Part shown: in pieces, positions 21,545 through 32,284 of the stretch
How positions within the stretch are numbered: position 1 is the first letter of the stretch
How the letters are laid out: every line of letters begins with the position of its first letter
Assembly: GCA_009760855.2 (NCBI GenBank)
Contig: WPIO01000057.1
Span: 376,001-440,000, forward strand
DNA from: Cristatella mucedo
Lineage: Eukaryota; Bryozoa; Phylactolaemata; Cristatellidae
Direction: 5' to 3'
DNA: 64,000 nt
Made by a program: the position numbers and the translations under genes
Notes under the pieces: model-generated
Told to the model about the DNA's origin: nothing
Seen by the model: only the letters and a program-made list of their open reading frames with translations
Databases searched by the model: none

Positions 21545-22100
21545 AGCTTAACATGGTTAGAGGTAACATGCACAGAGTCAGCATGCACATATGATTAGTG
21601 GCAGCATGCAATGTCAGCACGCATAAGCACACGAACGACGAATCACAGGGACCCAGTTAATGCTGTAGCAAATAAAAGCGTTTTGGCTCCTTTTTAATGT
21701 GACCAAGTAAGGGGATGTCGTGATGCCAGTTGGAAGTGTGTTCCCGGCTTTAGAACCATAGGAACTAAAGGCACGGTCTCCATAAAATTTGAGGTTCATA
21801 CGAGGTGCAGGTAAACGATTACATTCCGAAATGCTGTGGTACGATGCTTAGCCTATTAAGAATAATAATAATAATAATAATAATGCATTTGATTAAGCCC
21901 CCCCCCAGAGAACTCAATCCCTTTCTAGGTGCTTGGGAGAGTAGATCCGATTGGTAGGCTGGAGCCAAAGAATGAAGTGACCTAAAAGTGAGTGACAGAA
22001 CCTTGAAGTCGGTGCGCTGCCCTACCGGGAGCCAGTGCAGGTCGACGAGAAGTGGTGTGATGTGGCAACTGCGACGCTCATGACAGAAAAGCCTCGCTCA
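21545..22100 (-). mobile_element. L2-A LINE, mosaic minus-strand copy
   Basis: 21550-21860 matches the L2-A 3' UTR and ORF end. At 21861-21935 a second (AAT)n tail plus terminal block is found inside the element. The first copy then resumes with the GGCTGGAGCCAAAGAATGAA block to about 22090. This looks like a truncated L2-A tail inserted into another L2-A copy. Confidence 0.8.
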
Positions 22101-22574
22101 TGATTGCATCGCTCGCGGACTTGCTATCTAACGTCTTCCTTGGTGACATTTGGTAGGCGTGGGAATAGGAAGCAGCCCAGGTCGCTGTTTCCACTCTAGG
22201 GGCGACTAACACGTGACCGAAGTAACGACAGTTCTTGTTACTGCTGGTTTGCAGTTTTGCATACTTGCTAAGGACCCTTTAGTTAAGAGGATACTGGTCT
22301 GCAGTATCAGTGGTGCTGCTTCGTCTTCAACCAAATTGTCGGACTGCCACCATAGCTGTTATAAGCAGTGCCTGAATAATGGCAAAGCAGAAAATATATG
22401 TCTCAAGTGCGATATGAAGATTGTAATTGCCTGATTCAGACATCACTTTGCATTGACACGACTAAAGGCACAGTCGTTGTGTTTGGACTAGACAGCTTGT
22501 GAAGTTTGTGTTGAAAGAGGTTGAGAGGATTGACCGTTGGTGCAGGAAATGTGGCAAGCTTCTGCGTAATAGCT

Positions 22575-22732
22575 GTTCACTAACCATATTTGCATGCTGA
22601 CCTTGTGCATATCACCTCGGATCCTGTTGTGCTTGTTAATATTGAGCCTGCTACCATTAACCATCCGATCATGCTTCTTTTCCAGTATTTCTAAAGAACC
22701 TAGAAATAAATTAAGTTCTTTGAGAGTGCTAT
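22575..22732 (+). mobile_element. L2-A LINE 3' UTR fragment
   Basis: TTGCATGCTGACCTTGTGCA, CATCCGATCATGCTTCTTTT and AAGTTCTTTGAGAGTGC, in the order of the L2-A end. It abuts the L2-B copy, so the first Met of the frame at 22594 lies in this fragment and is not the native L2-B start. Confidence 0.85.
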
Positions 22733-25700
22733 ACGCAAACGGTAGAGAATACGAGCCACTTCATCGCCGTCGCCCAGTTGTTGGACAGCCTCTTAAATTC
22801 CGCCTACTAAATGTCCGCTCGCTAAAAACCAAGGAGTTACTTATCCGCGATCAGGTGGTCCAGGAGAAGCTAGATGCATTTCTGCTTACCGAAACTTGGA
22901 TGACGCCTTGTTCCAGTAGCTGTATTTCCGAGACCACCCCACCCGGGTTCTCATTCTATCAGTCCATGCGTTCTGACAAGGTTGGTGGCAGGGTTGCAAT
23001 TGTTGTTCACGAATCGTTTGGCTCTAAAATGTGCAGTTTCTCGCATGGGTCATCGTTTGAATCGGTTGCTATCAGGTCTTCATCAAAGACAATGCCTCTC
23101 ACCGTCGTGATATACCGGCCTCCTTCTTGCTGTCTAAACTTGTTTATAGAGGAGTTTTCAGAGTTCCTCGCTAAAAGATGTGTGTGTGACAGGCCGCTAC
23201 TGATTGTAGGAGACTTCAATATTCACGTTGACAACCCTAGCAACAGCCAGGTCCGCTCATTTCTTGACTGTCTGGATAATCTTGGTTTGGCCCAACACGT
23301 TAATCACAGCACCCACGTCGGTGGCCACATTCTAGATCTCGTGATCACTAAGGATGTCCTCCCCACTGACTTTATGGTGTGCCCACTGACCCTCTCAGAT
23401 CATTGTTCGGTCTCGTTTACTGTTCCTGCTCCCTCGTACGTGCAGGGCAATGTCGAATTTGCCAAACGACGTAACTTACAAAGCATTGACATGGACAAGT
23501 TTTTGAAATCTGTTTGTGATGCAGGCCTTCTTGATCTGCATTCAGACTCGACCGGCAGCCTCGATACCCTCACAGATGCGATGAACATGACACTCAGGAG
23601 TGCTCTTGACAAGCATGCTCCCGTTCGCTCTATCCGTGTTCAAAGTCGTCGAGATTGCTTTCAATTTACAAAAAAAACTCCTTAAGATGAGCCGTGGTAA
23701 GCGCAGGCTGGAACGTCGTTTCAAGAAATCGGGGTCTGAGGCAGACCTAGTCAATTTTAAAGACTTCCTTCGTGTTTACACACGAAAGCTTAAATAAGCC
23801 AGGGCTTCTTTTATCATTAGAAAACTGAATTCCTGCAAGTCGGACACTAAACAGATTTATAAGACAGTAAACCATTTACTGGCCAATGCTGTCAGGTCTG
23901 ACTCCCCAGATATCAAGGGCCCAGCCGAAAAGTTTTCAGCCTTCTTTACTGAAAAAATTGTGCACATTCGTGCCTCCATTAAGCCCCCTCCGACCAAAGC
24001 AATCGCCGTTCCTCAACCTGTGACCTTTCTTAAAAGATTCTCTGATGTTTCTGCCAGTGATGTGGCTGCCTTAATAAGGTCTAGCAAAAAGAGCTCGTCT
24101 CCTGAAGACCCTATACCTTCATCTCTGTGGTCTTCACTTTCAGACCATCTTAGCCCTGCCATAACCAAGATTTGTAATGCTTCTTCGGGAAAAGGGATCG
24201 TCCCCAAGTCCTTCAAATCGGCAATCGTTAGACCTATTCTTAAAAAGCCTGGATTAGACACAGAGGTCCTAGCAAACTATCGTCCAGTTTCTCTTCTTCC
24301 ATTCTTATCAAAGATTCTTGAAAAAATTGTTGCTAAGCAGCTAGTTGAACATATTGAAAATAATGGAATGTCAGAAACATTTCAATCAGGTTTCAAGAGG
24401 CAGCACTCTACCGAAACTGCTCTCCTCCGTGTTAACAATGACATTCTACGTGGCAACGACGACGGGAATGTCACTGCCCTAGCTCTGCTAGATCTGTCTG
24501 CTGCCTTCGACACCATTGATCACGAAGTTCTGCTTGAACGACTGAGAACAACGATCGGTCTGGCAGACGAAGCACTGGCGTGGTTTATATCGTACTTGTC
24601 TGATCGTGTTTAATCCGTGTCGTGTGGGGGTCAGGTCTCAGACATGAGAAGGGTCACCTGTGGAGTCCTTCAAGGGTCTGTACTTGATCCCTTGCTGTTC
24701 TCCATTTATACGCAACCTCTGGTAAAAGTGATTAAGGCCAATGGAATAGGATATCACTTCTATGCTGACGATACTCAGTTGTATTTGTCATTTAAACCGT
24801 CGGAATCTGCTGCAGCAACTGAGAAACTGAATGCTTGCCTTGCCGATATTCGATCCTGGATGTCGGAAATCTTCCTGAAATTAAATGACGATAAAACCAA
24901 ACTGCTTCTCATAGGACAGCCTAAGCGTGTGGCTGGATTAAAAGGCTTTGCTGTTCTAATAGGTGATGCTATTGTGCGACCTTCACCGCGTGCTCGTAAT
25001 CTAGGTGTCGTGTTCGACAGCTGCCTCAATTTCAAAAGCTTCATTCAGAAGACTGCCTCTACAGTTAGCCATCACATCCATCCCTATCCAAGATTAGAAG
25101 CTGTCTCCCACAGTCGCTTGTAAAAGATTTAACTAGCTCTTTAGTTCTGTCTCGGCTTGATTATTGTAATTCCCTTTTGGCTGGGCTACCAAAGAAAGCT
25201 ATTATGCCACTACAGCTGACTATGAATATGGCTGCAAGGCTGGTCTTCAAGTCCCAGCGGTTTGAGCACGTGTCACCTTTGCTGGAAGAGCTAGGATGGT
25301 TGCCGGTTGAGCAAAGGATACAGAGCAAAGTTCTTACGCTGACCCCCAAGGCCCGCCACGGCTTGGCTTCTTCATACCTAGCTGAACTGCTACATCAGTT
25401 TCAGCCTGTTCGCGCCCTCAGGTCCTGTGTGGACAATAAATTAGCTGTCCCATTCCTCCGCTTAAAGACAGTTGGCTACAGAAGCTTTAGCTCTGCAGGT
25501 CCTAGACTGTGGAACTCTCTCCCACAATTCTTATGCAACGACATCTTCTCTCCAACTGCCGACTATGGCACATCTTTGTCAGCCGTTCTGAACTGCTACT
25601 TCTATGCTACTCACTACCTCAACTGCTCTCCTAACTTTGCTATGCTTCCCACTTTCTCTTTGTTGCGTGAGACGAAGTCTGTTGGCTACCGAATGCGTAC

Positions 25701-25815
25701 CGAAAGCCGCTTAGGCTGTGAGTGCGCTATACAAAACTCTCCTGCGTAACACCCACATGGTCTTTATGACTTTGTGGAGTTACTGACGGAGATACATTAC
25801 ATTACACATTACATT
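22733..25815 (+). mobile_element. L2-B LINE, longest copy (endonuclease + RT)
   Basis: A single colinear element from inside the endonuclease domain to a TTACA-type tail at 25790-25815. The 5' end is truncated or obscured at the junction with an L2-A fragment. The 3' terminal block (CTATACAAAACTCTCC, CACATGGTCTTTATGACTTT, GACGGAGATACATTACATTA) is shared with at least eight other copies here. Confidence 0.95.
22740..25749 (+). pseudogene. L2-B ORF2: APE endonuclease and reverse transcriptase, broken
   Basis: The endonuclease motifs are in order: LLNVRSL, LTETWM, VVIYRPP, LLIVGDFNIH, GHILDLVITK, LSDHCSV. Then come RT motifs: [121 protein letters not shown] and SAGPRLWNSLPQF. Lesions: a frameshift at an A-run near 23670, an in-frame TAA near 23795, a nonsense TAA at 24611, and a frameshift near 25085. 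The protein would nick target DNA and copy LINE RNA; this copy cannot encode it intact. Confidence 0.95.
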
Positions 25816-26018
25816 TTATTATTGTCATTGTTCAGCAGAACACTGGAATCATCTTAAATCCCAAAGGGGGCAGATCGTTTATTTTTGTGATATGCTTTCG
25901 ATAAGCTGTCAGGGCTTTGGTGGCTGTTGGAGATTTCAGAGCTGCCAGGTTGTCCAAGATGTCGGAGCTGTCATGGCTTTCCTAAGATGTCGGCGCTGTC
26001 AGAGCTGCCCGGGCTGTC
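25816..26018. other. unassigned stretch before the Gypsy element
   Basis: It contains repeated GAGCTGTC/GCGCTGTC-like words (CTGTC occurs several times at 25900-26018), and its last five bases, CTGTC, are the left target-site duplication. Confidence 0.5.
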
Positions 26019-26431
26019 TGTAGTTCGCATGTATGTATCGTATGCAGGCTCCTCTGATAAGCTACTGGTGAGCTGTTAGAAGCACCACCGAGAGGGGCCG
26101 GTGCACAGCTGGGGTCCGCCTGTGATGTGGTATGGACAGAGGCCAGTAACCAGCTGGTGGCCAGATGGTGGATTCACCATCAGGGTCGGCCAGTGCACTG
26201 CTGTGATCCGCCTTTGATGTGGCATGAACCAGCTGGTGGCCAGATGGTGGATTCACCATCAGGGTTGGCCGGTGCACAGTTGTGGTCGATGAGTCACCGG
26301 AGTCGACCATGGGAGGGGAGTCGTGTGAGGGCAGGGGCTGAGGGAAGCCGTGTGCTCTGGGGCTCCGTGTGCTGGGAATAAACTGTTGGTGTTAGGCATC
26401 GGCTGGCTCTCTACTGTGCAACCAAACTACA
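26019..26431 (+). repeat. 5' LTR
   Basis: Matches the 3' LTR over its full length. An internal tandem structure of about 72 bp repeats the words CCAGATGGTGGATTCACCAT and GGCC(A/G)GTGCAC. A poly(A) signal AATAAA is at 26377-26382. Confidence 0.95.
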
Positions 26432-26472
26432 AGCTATTTCTCGGCGGGAGCGACTGTGTGGTCCGTATATCG

Positions 26473-29400
26473 ATGAGTCTGAAAGTACAACTAATGGAAG
26501 GAAAAATTTCGCAATTCGACGGCAGCGGAGACTTCGCTGAATGGCTAAATCGGTTCGAAAGATTGGCCAAGATGCAAGGGGTTGATGAATTGCAAAATTT
26601 CCTGCCGCTATTCCTTACACGTGTGGCATACGCCGTATACGATGGCGTCCCCGAGGCGGCTAAGGAAAACTACGCCACGGTAAGAAAAGCGCTGCTGGCA
26701 GCATTCTCGCCGAATCGCTTCGATTCCTACGAGGAATTCGCCTCGCGTCGCCTTGCTGAAGGTGAAAATGTGGATGGCTTTTGGGCGGACTTGAATCGGT
26801 TGGCTAGGCTGGTGGCCGGTGATTTTGTCAAATGCGCCTTTGTTGCTGGGCTGCCGGAGGCCGCAAAGAGGCACCTCCAAGCCTCATGCAACCTCGCGGA
26901 AATGCCTGCGGATGTTCTTGTCGAGAAGGCTCGGGTCATAGTGAAGGCAAGCGTCAGCATTCCGAAGGCGGCAGAAAGTTGCTTCGCATCCGGTTCTCGT
27001 TCGGGATGGCCTCCCCAGGCACCGAATAACAGAGATGTTGTGTGTTTCCTATGCAAGGCGATCGGGCACTTACGCCGTGATTGTCCTTCTAAAGCGGCGC
27101 GCCGTGGTCGCGGGAAGCACTGTTACGTCTGTGGGAGCATTCAACATCTCGCTGCTAACTGCTCGGATCGGGCGGTCGTACCAAACTGGCCAAAAAAACG
27201 AGTAGGGGAGAGCACGCATTACTGCGCCGGTGCTTTCCCCTCCGTTATGGCGCGCCTTCCTTCTGTACGTGTCCTCATCGAAAACTCCGAGGCGTCTGCG
27301 CTCGTGGATACTGGGTGCTCGAGGTCCATCATTTCGGCGACGCTTGCGGACCCTGCGAGGGTGAGGCGAGCGTGCGAGGAAGTCGTAATGATGAATGGAG
27401 CCACGGCTGTCTGCAAGTCCACGTGCGTCGCTACGGTAGCCCTCTGCGGACGAACCATAGTGCTGGACTGCCTTGTGTCAGATGTTCTTCCTGGTTTCGG
27501 GTTACTACTCGGTATGGATGCCATTGAACTCCTAGGCGGCGTGATTATCGGTCCTTCCGCTGGTCATGTTGAGTTCATGTGCCAAAGGAGAGTTCCAGAG
27601 CCAGCACACCGTTCCGAGGCATCAGTAGTAGCGTCTCCTAGTGTCAAACGTGCTGTAGCATCGTCGGCCGCTGACGTACTGATTGAGGACAAGGACTTTA
27701 AGGCAGTTTTCCATCGGGGGCGCTGGTCAGTCAAGTGGGAGTGGACGAATCGTTGTGTCGTCCCCCAATTGACGAACCATGTCGCTTCATATCATGTGGG
27801 AGAGGAAATTCGTGCCGACTACGAAAAGGAGGTGGAAGAGTGGATCAAGGAAGGCTGGTTGCAGCCGTTCCCTGGTCATTGTGGTGGCCTGATCCCTCTA
27901 ATGGCCGTCGTACAGGCAAGTAAAGGCAAAGTGAGGCCCGTGATGGACTACCGAGAGCTTAATCAGTTTATATCGAGTCACACGGCTGGTGGCGATGTGT
28001 GTAGCACCAAGCTCAGAGCGTGGCGACGGCTGGGCGAGAGCGTGAGCATAATTGACCTGCGAAAAGCATACTTTCAGGTGCATGTTGATCCCGCTCTCAG
28101 GCAATATCAGGTCGTGGAGTACAAAGGCCGTCGGTACTGCCTCACACGACTAGGTTTCGGACTTAATGTCGCCCCGAAAATAATGACCGCGATTCTGACA
28201 AAGGTCTTGTCCATGGATGAGCGAGTTCGTGCTGGTACCGATTCGTTTGTCGACGATATTGTTGTCAATAACAGCGTTGTCTCGAATGGTGATGTAATCG
28301 ACTTGCTACGAACATTTGGTTTGGAGGCTAAGCCGCCAGAAAGCCTCGCTGGCGGAAGGGTCCTTGGCCTTCGAGTATGCAGGCCAAACGAAGGTGAGGA
28401 GCTTCGTTGGCGCCGCGATAACGTGGTGAGCGCATTGCCTAACGCCCCATCGCGACGCCAGCTGTTTTCGTGGTGCGGGCAGCTGATCGGGCATTTCCCA
28501 ATCGCAGGCTGGCTTCGCCCGGCCTGCAGTTACCTAAAGCGAGCTGCTGGCGATGTCGGTTGGGACTCAGTCGTTGGTGAAAATGTCATAGCCATGGCGG
28601 GTGAGTTGATGCAGCGATTGCATGCCGACGATCCAGTTTCAGGCATTTGGACTGTGCCGAATCTGGATATTGGCATCCTCTGGTGTGATGCCAGCAGCCT
28701 TGCTATCGGCACATGCCTGGATATAGGAGGAAGAATCGTCGAGGATGCCTCCTGGCTGCGAAAAGCGGACGACGTAGCCCACATCAATCTTGCCGAGCTG
28801 GAGGCTATCATCAAGGGCCTCAATCTGGCCATTGCTTGGTCATTACGGCAGGTGGAGATTCGGACAGATTCAGCAACTGTTCACGGATGGCTACAGTCAC
28901 TGCTGGTTGGAGATAAGCCTGTACGAGCCCACGGCATGGGAGAGGCGCTTATCAAACGCAGGCTAGCACTGATAGCCGACACGGTGTCAGAGTGTGGACT
29001 GAAGGCTTCCGTAGTCCTAGTGCGATCATCCAACAATAAAGCCGACCAGCTGACCCGCGTCTCTCAGAAATGGACGAGGGCGAATGTAAGCTGTCTCGCT
29101 GTTCCAGAGCAGGCGTCTTCGCCGGCGGTCGGCGTCGACCTAAAGAGTTTCCACAGCCTTCACCACTTTGGAGTTGACAGGACACTGTACCTTGCCAAAA
29201 TGTGCCACCCGAAAGCTACTATCCGGCGGAAGGACGTCGAAGCCGTCGTGAAGGCTTGCCCTCGTTGCAAGTCGATCGATCCTGCACCAGTCGCATGGAG
29301 TGCAGGCGTGCTGGATGTAAGCGAGAATTGGCAGCGCCTGGCCTGCGACGTAACGCATTTCAAGGGCCAAAAATATCTGACCGTGGTAGATTGTGGACCA

Positions 29401-30075
29401 AGCCGTTTCGCTATTTGGAGGCGAATACCCGACGAGGGAGAAAACACATTGGTGCAAAATCTGGGAGAAATATTTAGGGAGCGTGGCCCTCCGCAGCAGC
29501 TGCTCATGGACAACGGTGCGAGCTTTCGCTCAACAGCTCATCGCAGTCTTTGCGACCGCTGGGGCGTGGAGCCCATATACCGTTGCGCCTATAAACCCTC
29601 CGGCAACGGAATCGTTGAGCGAAACCACAGGACCATCAAGGGAATGGCGGCTCGCACGGGCAAGAACGTCCTGATGATGGTGTATTGGTACAACATCTCG
29701 CCAACAGCCGGGTTGCACGAGGAATCGGTGCCCTGCAGAAGGCTATTCTCCTATGAGTGGAAAAGCCCCCTCTTCAGAGCACAGACAGATCAGGGCCCGA
29801 GGACTACTCAATATGCTGTCGGCCAGCGAGTCTTTGTGAAGCCTGCCGGCGCTCGTTGTACGACCGAGTGGCCCGAGGGCACGGTAACAAGTGAGGGGCA
29901 GGGCGTGGGAATCGAGATCGACGGTGTGCGTCGCCACGTGTCCGACTGGCGCCTCGTACCAGGGCAGCAAGAGGCGCCCCCTGCACCTGAAGGGGACAGA
30001 GCTGAACCAGTACAGCGGCCCGGGCGCGCTGTGACACTTCCCCGCCGGTACGACGATTATGTCCTGACCGGATAG
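26473..30075 (+). CDS. Gag-Pol polyprotein of the Gypsy element (1200 aa)
   Basis: The start is taken at ATG 26473 (MSLKVQL), because the upstream in-frame Met at 26350 lies inside the LTR. Domains: a Gag retrotransposon region (about residues 10-150; LNRFERLAKMQ), two CCHC zinc knuckles (about 191-204 and 218-231), an aspartic protease with VDTG (D279), RT with PVMDYRELN, IDLRKAYFQV and FVDDI (D594, D595), RNase H starting WCDASS (D739), an HHCC zinc finger before integrase (FHSLHHF...CPRC), and an integrase core with D959, D1013 and E1049. The DDE spacing is D-53-D-35-E, as in retroviral-type integrases. It copies and integrates the element. One frame covers gag and pol with no frameshift site. 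No stop interrupts it. Confidence 0.96.
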   Translation: MSLKVQLMEGKISQFDGSGDFAEWLNRFERLAKMQGVDELQNFLPLFLTRVAYAVYDGVPEAAKENYATVRKALLAAFSPNRFDSYEEFASRRLAEGENVDGFWADLNRLARLVAGDFVKCAFVAGLPEAAKRHLQASCNLAEMPADVLVEKARVIVKASVSIPKAAESCFASGSRSGWPPQAPNNRDVVCFLCKAIGHLRRDCPSKAARRGRGKHCYVCGSIQHLAANCSDRAVVPNWPKKRVGESTHYCAGAFPSVMARLPSVRVLIENSEASALVDTGCSRSIISATLADPARVRRACEEVVMMNGATAVCKSTCVATVALCGRTIVLDCLVSDVLPGFGLLLGMDAIELLGGVIIGPSAGHVEFMCQRRVPEPAHRSEASVVASPSVKRAVASSAADVLIEDKDFKAVFHRGRWSVKWEWTNRCVVPQLTNHVASYHVGEEIRADYEKEVEEWIKEGWLQPFPGHCGGLIPLMAVVQASKGKVRPVMDYRELNQFISSHTAGGDVCSTKLRAWRRLGESVSIIDLRKAYFQVHVDPALRQYQVVEYKGRRYCLTRLGFGLNVAPKIMTAILTKVLSMDERVRAGTDSFVDDIVVNNSVVSNGDVIDLLRTFGLEAKPPESLAGGRVLGLRVCRPNEGEELRWRRDNVVSALPNAPSRRQLFSWCGQLIGHFPIAGWLRPACSYLKRAAGDVGWDSVVGENVIAMAGELMQRLHADDPVSGIWTVPNLDIGILWCDASSLAIGTCLDIGGRIVEDASWLRKADDVAHINLAELEAIIKGLNLAIAWSLRQVEIRTDSATVHGWLQSLLVGDKPVRAHGMGEALIKRRLALIADTVSECGLKASVVLVRSSNNKADQLTRVSQKWTRANVSCLAVPEQASSPAVGVDLKSFHSLHHFGVDRTLYLAKMCHPKATIRRKDVEAVVKACPRCKSIDPAPVAWSAGVLDVSENWQRLACDVTHFKGQKYLTVVDCGPSRFAIWRRIPDEGENTLVQNLGEIFRERGPPQQLLMDNGASFRSTAHRSLCDRWGVEPIYRCAYKPSGNGIVERNHRTIKGMAARTGKNVLMMVYWYNISPTAGLHEESVPCRRLFSYEWKSPLFRAQTDQGPRTTQYAVGQRVFVKPAGARCTTEWPEGTVTSEGQGVGIEIDGVRRHVSDWRLVPGQQEAPPAPEGDRAEPVQRPGRAVTLPRRYDDYVLTG

Positions 30076-30127
30076 ACTTGCTCATTGCTGCTCTGTACCT
30101 TGCAGCTACATGTGTTGGTGCTGCAAA

Positions 30128-30265
30128 CTTGTGACCTTAAGGTCAAGGGTGCGTGTAGTTCGTATGTACGTTTGTATGTATGTATTGTATGCCGGCTCCT
30201 GACTTGTGACCGTAAGGTCAAGGGAGCGTGTAGTTCGCATGTATGTATCGTATGCAGGCTCCTCT
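30128..30265 (+). repeat. 75-bp duplication of polypurine tract and LTR start
   Basis: A unit with CTTGTGACC, TAAGGTCAAGGG and TGTAGTTCG(T/C)ATGTA starts at 30128 and again at 30203. The second unit runs into the real 3' LTR at 30229; the first is a decayed decoy. The purine-rich AAGGTCAAGGGAGCG just before 30229 is the likely polypurine tract. Confidence 0.8.
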
Positions 30266-30641
30266 GATAAGCTACTGGTGAGCTGTTAGAAGCACCACCG
30301 AGAGGGGCCGGTGCACAGCTGGGGTCCGCCTGTGATGTGGTATGGACAGAGGCCAGTAACCAGCTGGTGGCCAGATGGTGGATTCACCATCAGGGTCGGT
30401 CAGTGCACTGCTGTGATCCGCCTTTGATGTGGCATGAACCAGCTGGTGGCCAGATGGTGGATTCACCATCAGGGTTGGCCGGTGCACAGTTGTGGTCGAT
30501 GAGTCATCGGAGTCGACCAGGGGAGGGGAGTCGTGTGAGGGCAGGGGCTGAGGGAAGCCGTGCGCTCTGGGGCTCCGTGTGCTGGGAATAAACTGTCGGT
30601 GTTAGGCATCGGCTGGCTCTCTACTGTGCAACCAAACTACA
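30229..30641 (+). repeat. 3' LTR
   Basis: Same length as the 5' LTR, with TGTAGTT and AACTACA ends. AATAAA is at 30587-30592. It is followed directly by CTGTC, the right target-site duplication. Confidence 0.95.
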
Positions 30642-30684
30642 CTGTCAGTACAAGATAAAGCCGGGGCTGTCTCGAGAGTCATAG

Positions 30685-31247
30685 TTGCCACATCACACCA
30701 CTTCTCGCCGACGACGAGCACTGGTGCCCAGTCAAGCAACGCATCGGCTTTAAGGTTTTGTGGCTCAGTTTCAGGTCCGTTTTTCTTTAGCTCCAACCAA
30801 CCTATCAGATCTACTTCCCCACCAGGCTAAGCATAGCACTAACCGCTTTTTATAATCTAACTATTTAAGTATACCTCGTATAAACCTGAAATTCTTTGGA
30901 TACCGTGTCTTGAGTTCGTATGCTTCCAAAGCCTGGAACTCACTCCCGCGTCACGACATCTCCTGATTTGTCCGCATTTAAGAAGAAACTAAAAAAGTGT
31001 CCCTGATAGCATTTAGTGGGTCCCTGTGATTCGTTATTTGTGCGCTTATGCGTGTTGACGCTGTTGCATGCTGCCACTAACCACACTTGCATGCTGACCC
31101 AGCGCTTGTCACCCTAACCATGGTATTCTTGTTGTTTATTGAGTGTGCTACCACTAACCATTCGATCATGCTTCCTTCGCAGCAGTTGTAAAGCGCCTAG
31201 AAAAAGATTGAGTTCTCTGAGAGGCACTTTATCAAATTTATTGTTAT
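30685..31247 (+). mobile_element. L2-A LINE 3' part
   Basis: GTTGCCACATCACACCACTT, GTCAAGCAACGCATCGGCTT, the RNLKSFGDR-equivalent region, and the 3' UTR (CATTCGATCATGCTTCCTTC, AAAGCGCCTAGAAAAAGATT) ending in an (ATT)-like tail. The RT C-terminal frame is heavily broken. Confidence 0.88.
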
Positions 31248-31249
31248 TA

Positions 31250-31380
31250 TTACGCTCGTTGACAATGAGCGTGCTATCATAATTCTTTCGATCATGCTTC
31301 ATTTGCGACAAATGTGAAATGCCTAGAAACAGGTTAAGTTCTTAGAGGGAGCTATATAAATTTAATACTATTATTATTAA
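31250..31380 (+). mobile_element. second L2-A 3' terminus in tandem
   Basis: Immediately after the previous tail, another TTTCGATCATGCTTCATTTG, AATGCCTAGAAACAGGTTAA and ATATAAATTTAATACTATTA terminus follows in the same orientation. It starts with a short hairpin, ACGCTCGTTG/CAATGAGCGT. Confidence 0.8.
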
Positions 31381-31984
31381 AGGATCTGCCTTTAAGTATT
31401 AGTGCGTCTTTAAGCCGGAACTTGAGTGGAAGATTGTCGATACTTGTGCATTGCTTTTTCATTTTTTACCGAGTGGCTATTAGTTACTGCAGTACACCCG
31501 GATTTAGGAGAAAATGTTGGCAGAAATAGAAACTTACGCATAGAGCGTTGCTAAAGAACGATGTCTTGTCTTAGTCAATTTATGTCAGCTCGAAAGAGCC
31601 CTACGAGCTTCACTTTTTTTGTGAGCAGGAATTTCCGTCCCGAATAAGGCTTAAGTATTGATAAATTATGCATAAGTAAGTATTAATTATATACGTTCCG
31701 AAATAATAGTATATAATGTATGTACTACTACTAATAATTACTTATATATTAAAACTTATATATTATAATGTATAATATATAATAATACAATATAATAATA
31801 TTATTAATACGTTATTTACATACTTAATATTAATTACTTAATAAGGCTTATACATACTTATGACTAAGTCTGAGAACTGCAATCGCATATCCCTTGTGCA
31901 AATGAGTTGCCAAACTTGTAGTTTAAGCGATAGCATCGGAGCACAATCTGACTGACAGCATCCTCCAAAAAATCGGGTCCTATC
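31381..31984. other. AT-rich unassigned stretch
   Basis: Very AT-rich at 31670-31860 (TAATA and TATATA words). No gene or repeat family was recognised. Confidence 0.5.
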
Positions 31985-32280
31985 CCCTAGCTGAACTGCT
32001 ACTCTGGTGAACTGAACTCTAGTGAACTATGCTGGACTGCTTCCACCTTATTCTTCCAAGTCCTCTCCCTGCAAGCATCAAATGTTCATTCGTACAAAAA
32101 ATCTGTTTTCTGAGAGAACCTTTCGCTCTAAGACTGTCGAACTTGGCGAGACGATGTTATATAAACTACATATTCTCTCCCGGTACTGGCTCTGGCCGTG
32201 TTCTGTTCCAGCCGTCAAGTGCTGCTGCATTGACGTTACTTTACTCCTTAGCTCTCCTCCGTAATTAGCTATGCTTCTCC
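31985..32280 (+). pseudogene. diverged L2-B LINE fragment
   Basis: CCTAGCTGAACTGCTAC at the start and the CTTTCGCTCTAAGACTGT-like region resemble the L2-B C-terminal ORF (YLAELLH through RLKTVGDR), but it is badly decayed. Confidence 0.45.
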
Positions 32281-32284
32281 TGTT

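Larger units (their letters stand above)
26019..30641 (+). mobile_element. complete Ty3/Gypsy LTR retrotransposon
   Basis: Two 413-bp LTRs (26019-26431 and 30229-30641) start TGTAGTT and end AACTACA. They differ at about five positions by eye (about 1.2%). CTGTC is present immediately on both sides (26014-26018 and 30642-30646), a 5-bp target-site duplication. Between the LTRs is one long Gag-Pol frame in the Gypsy order protease-RT-RNase H-integrase. No env-like frame follows. No primer-binding site starting with the usual TGG was recognised after the 5' LTR. All parts look undamaged, so the insertion is young. Confidence 0.97.

Noticed and set aside
22594-22740. Start of the 363-codon L2-B endonuclease frame
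   Set aside because: The first ~45 codons derive from an adjacent L2-A 3' UTR, so this is a chance in-frame fusion, not the native N-terminus.
26350-26472. N-terminal 41-codon extension of the Gypsy polyprotein
   Set aside because: It begins inside the 5' LTR; the ATG at 26473, after the LTR, is the more likely start.
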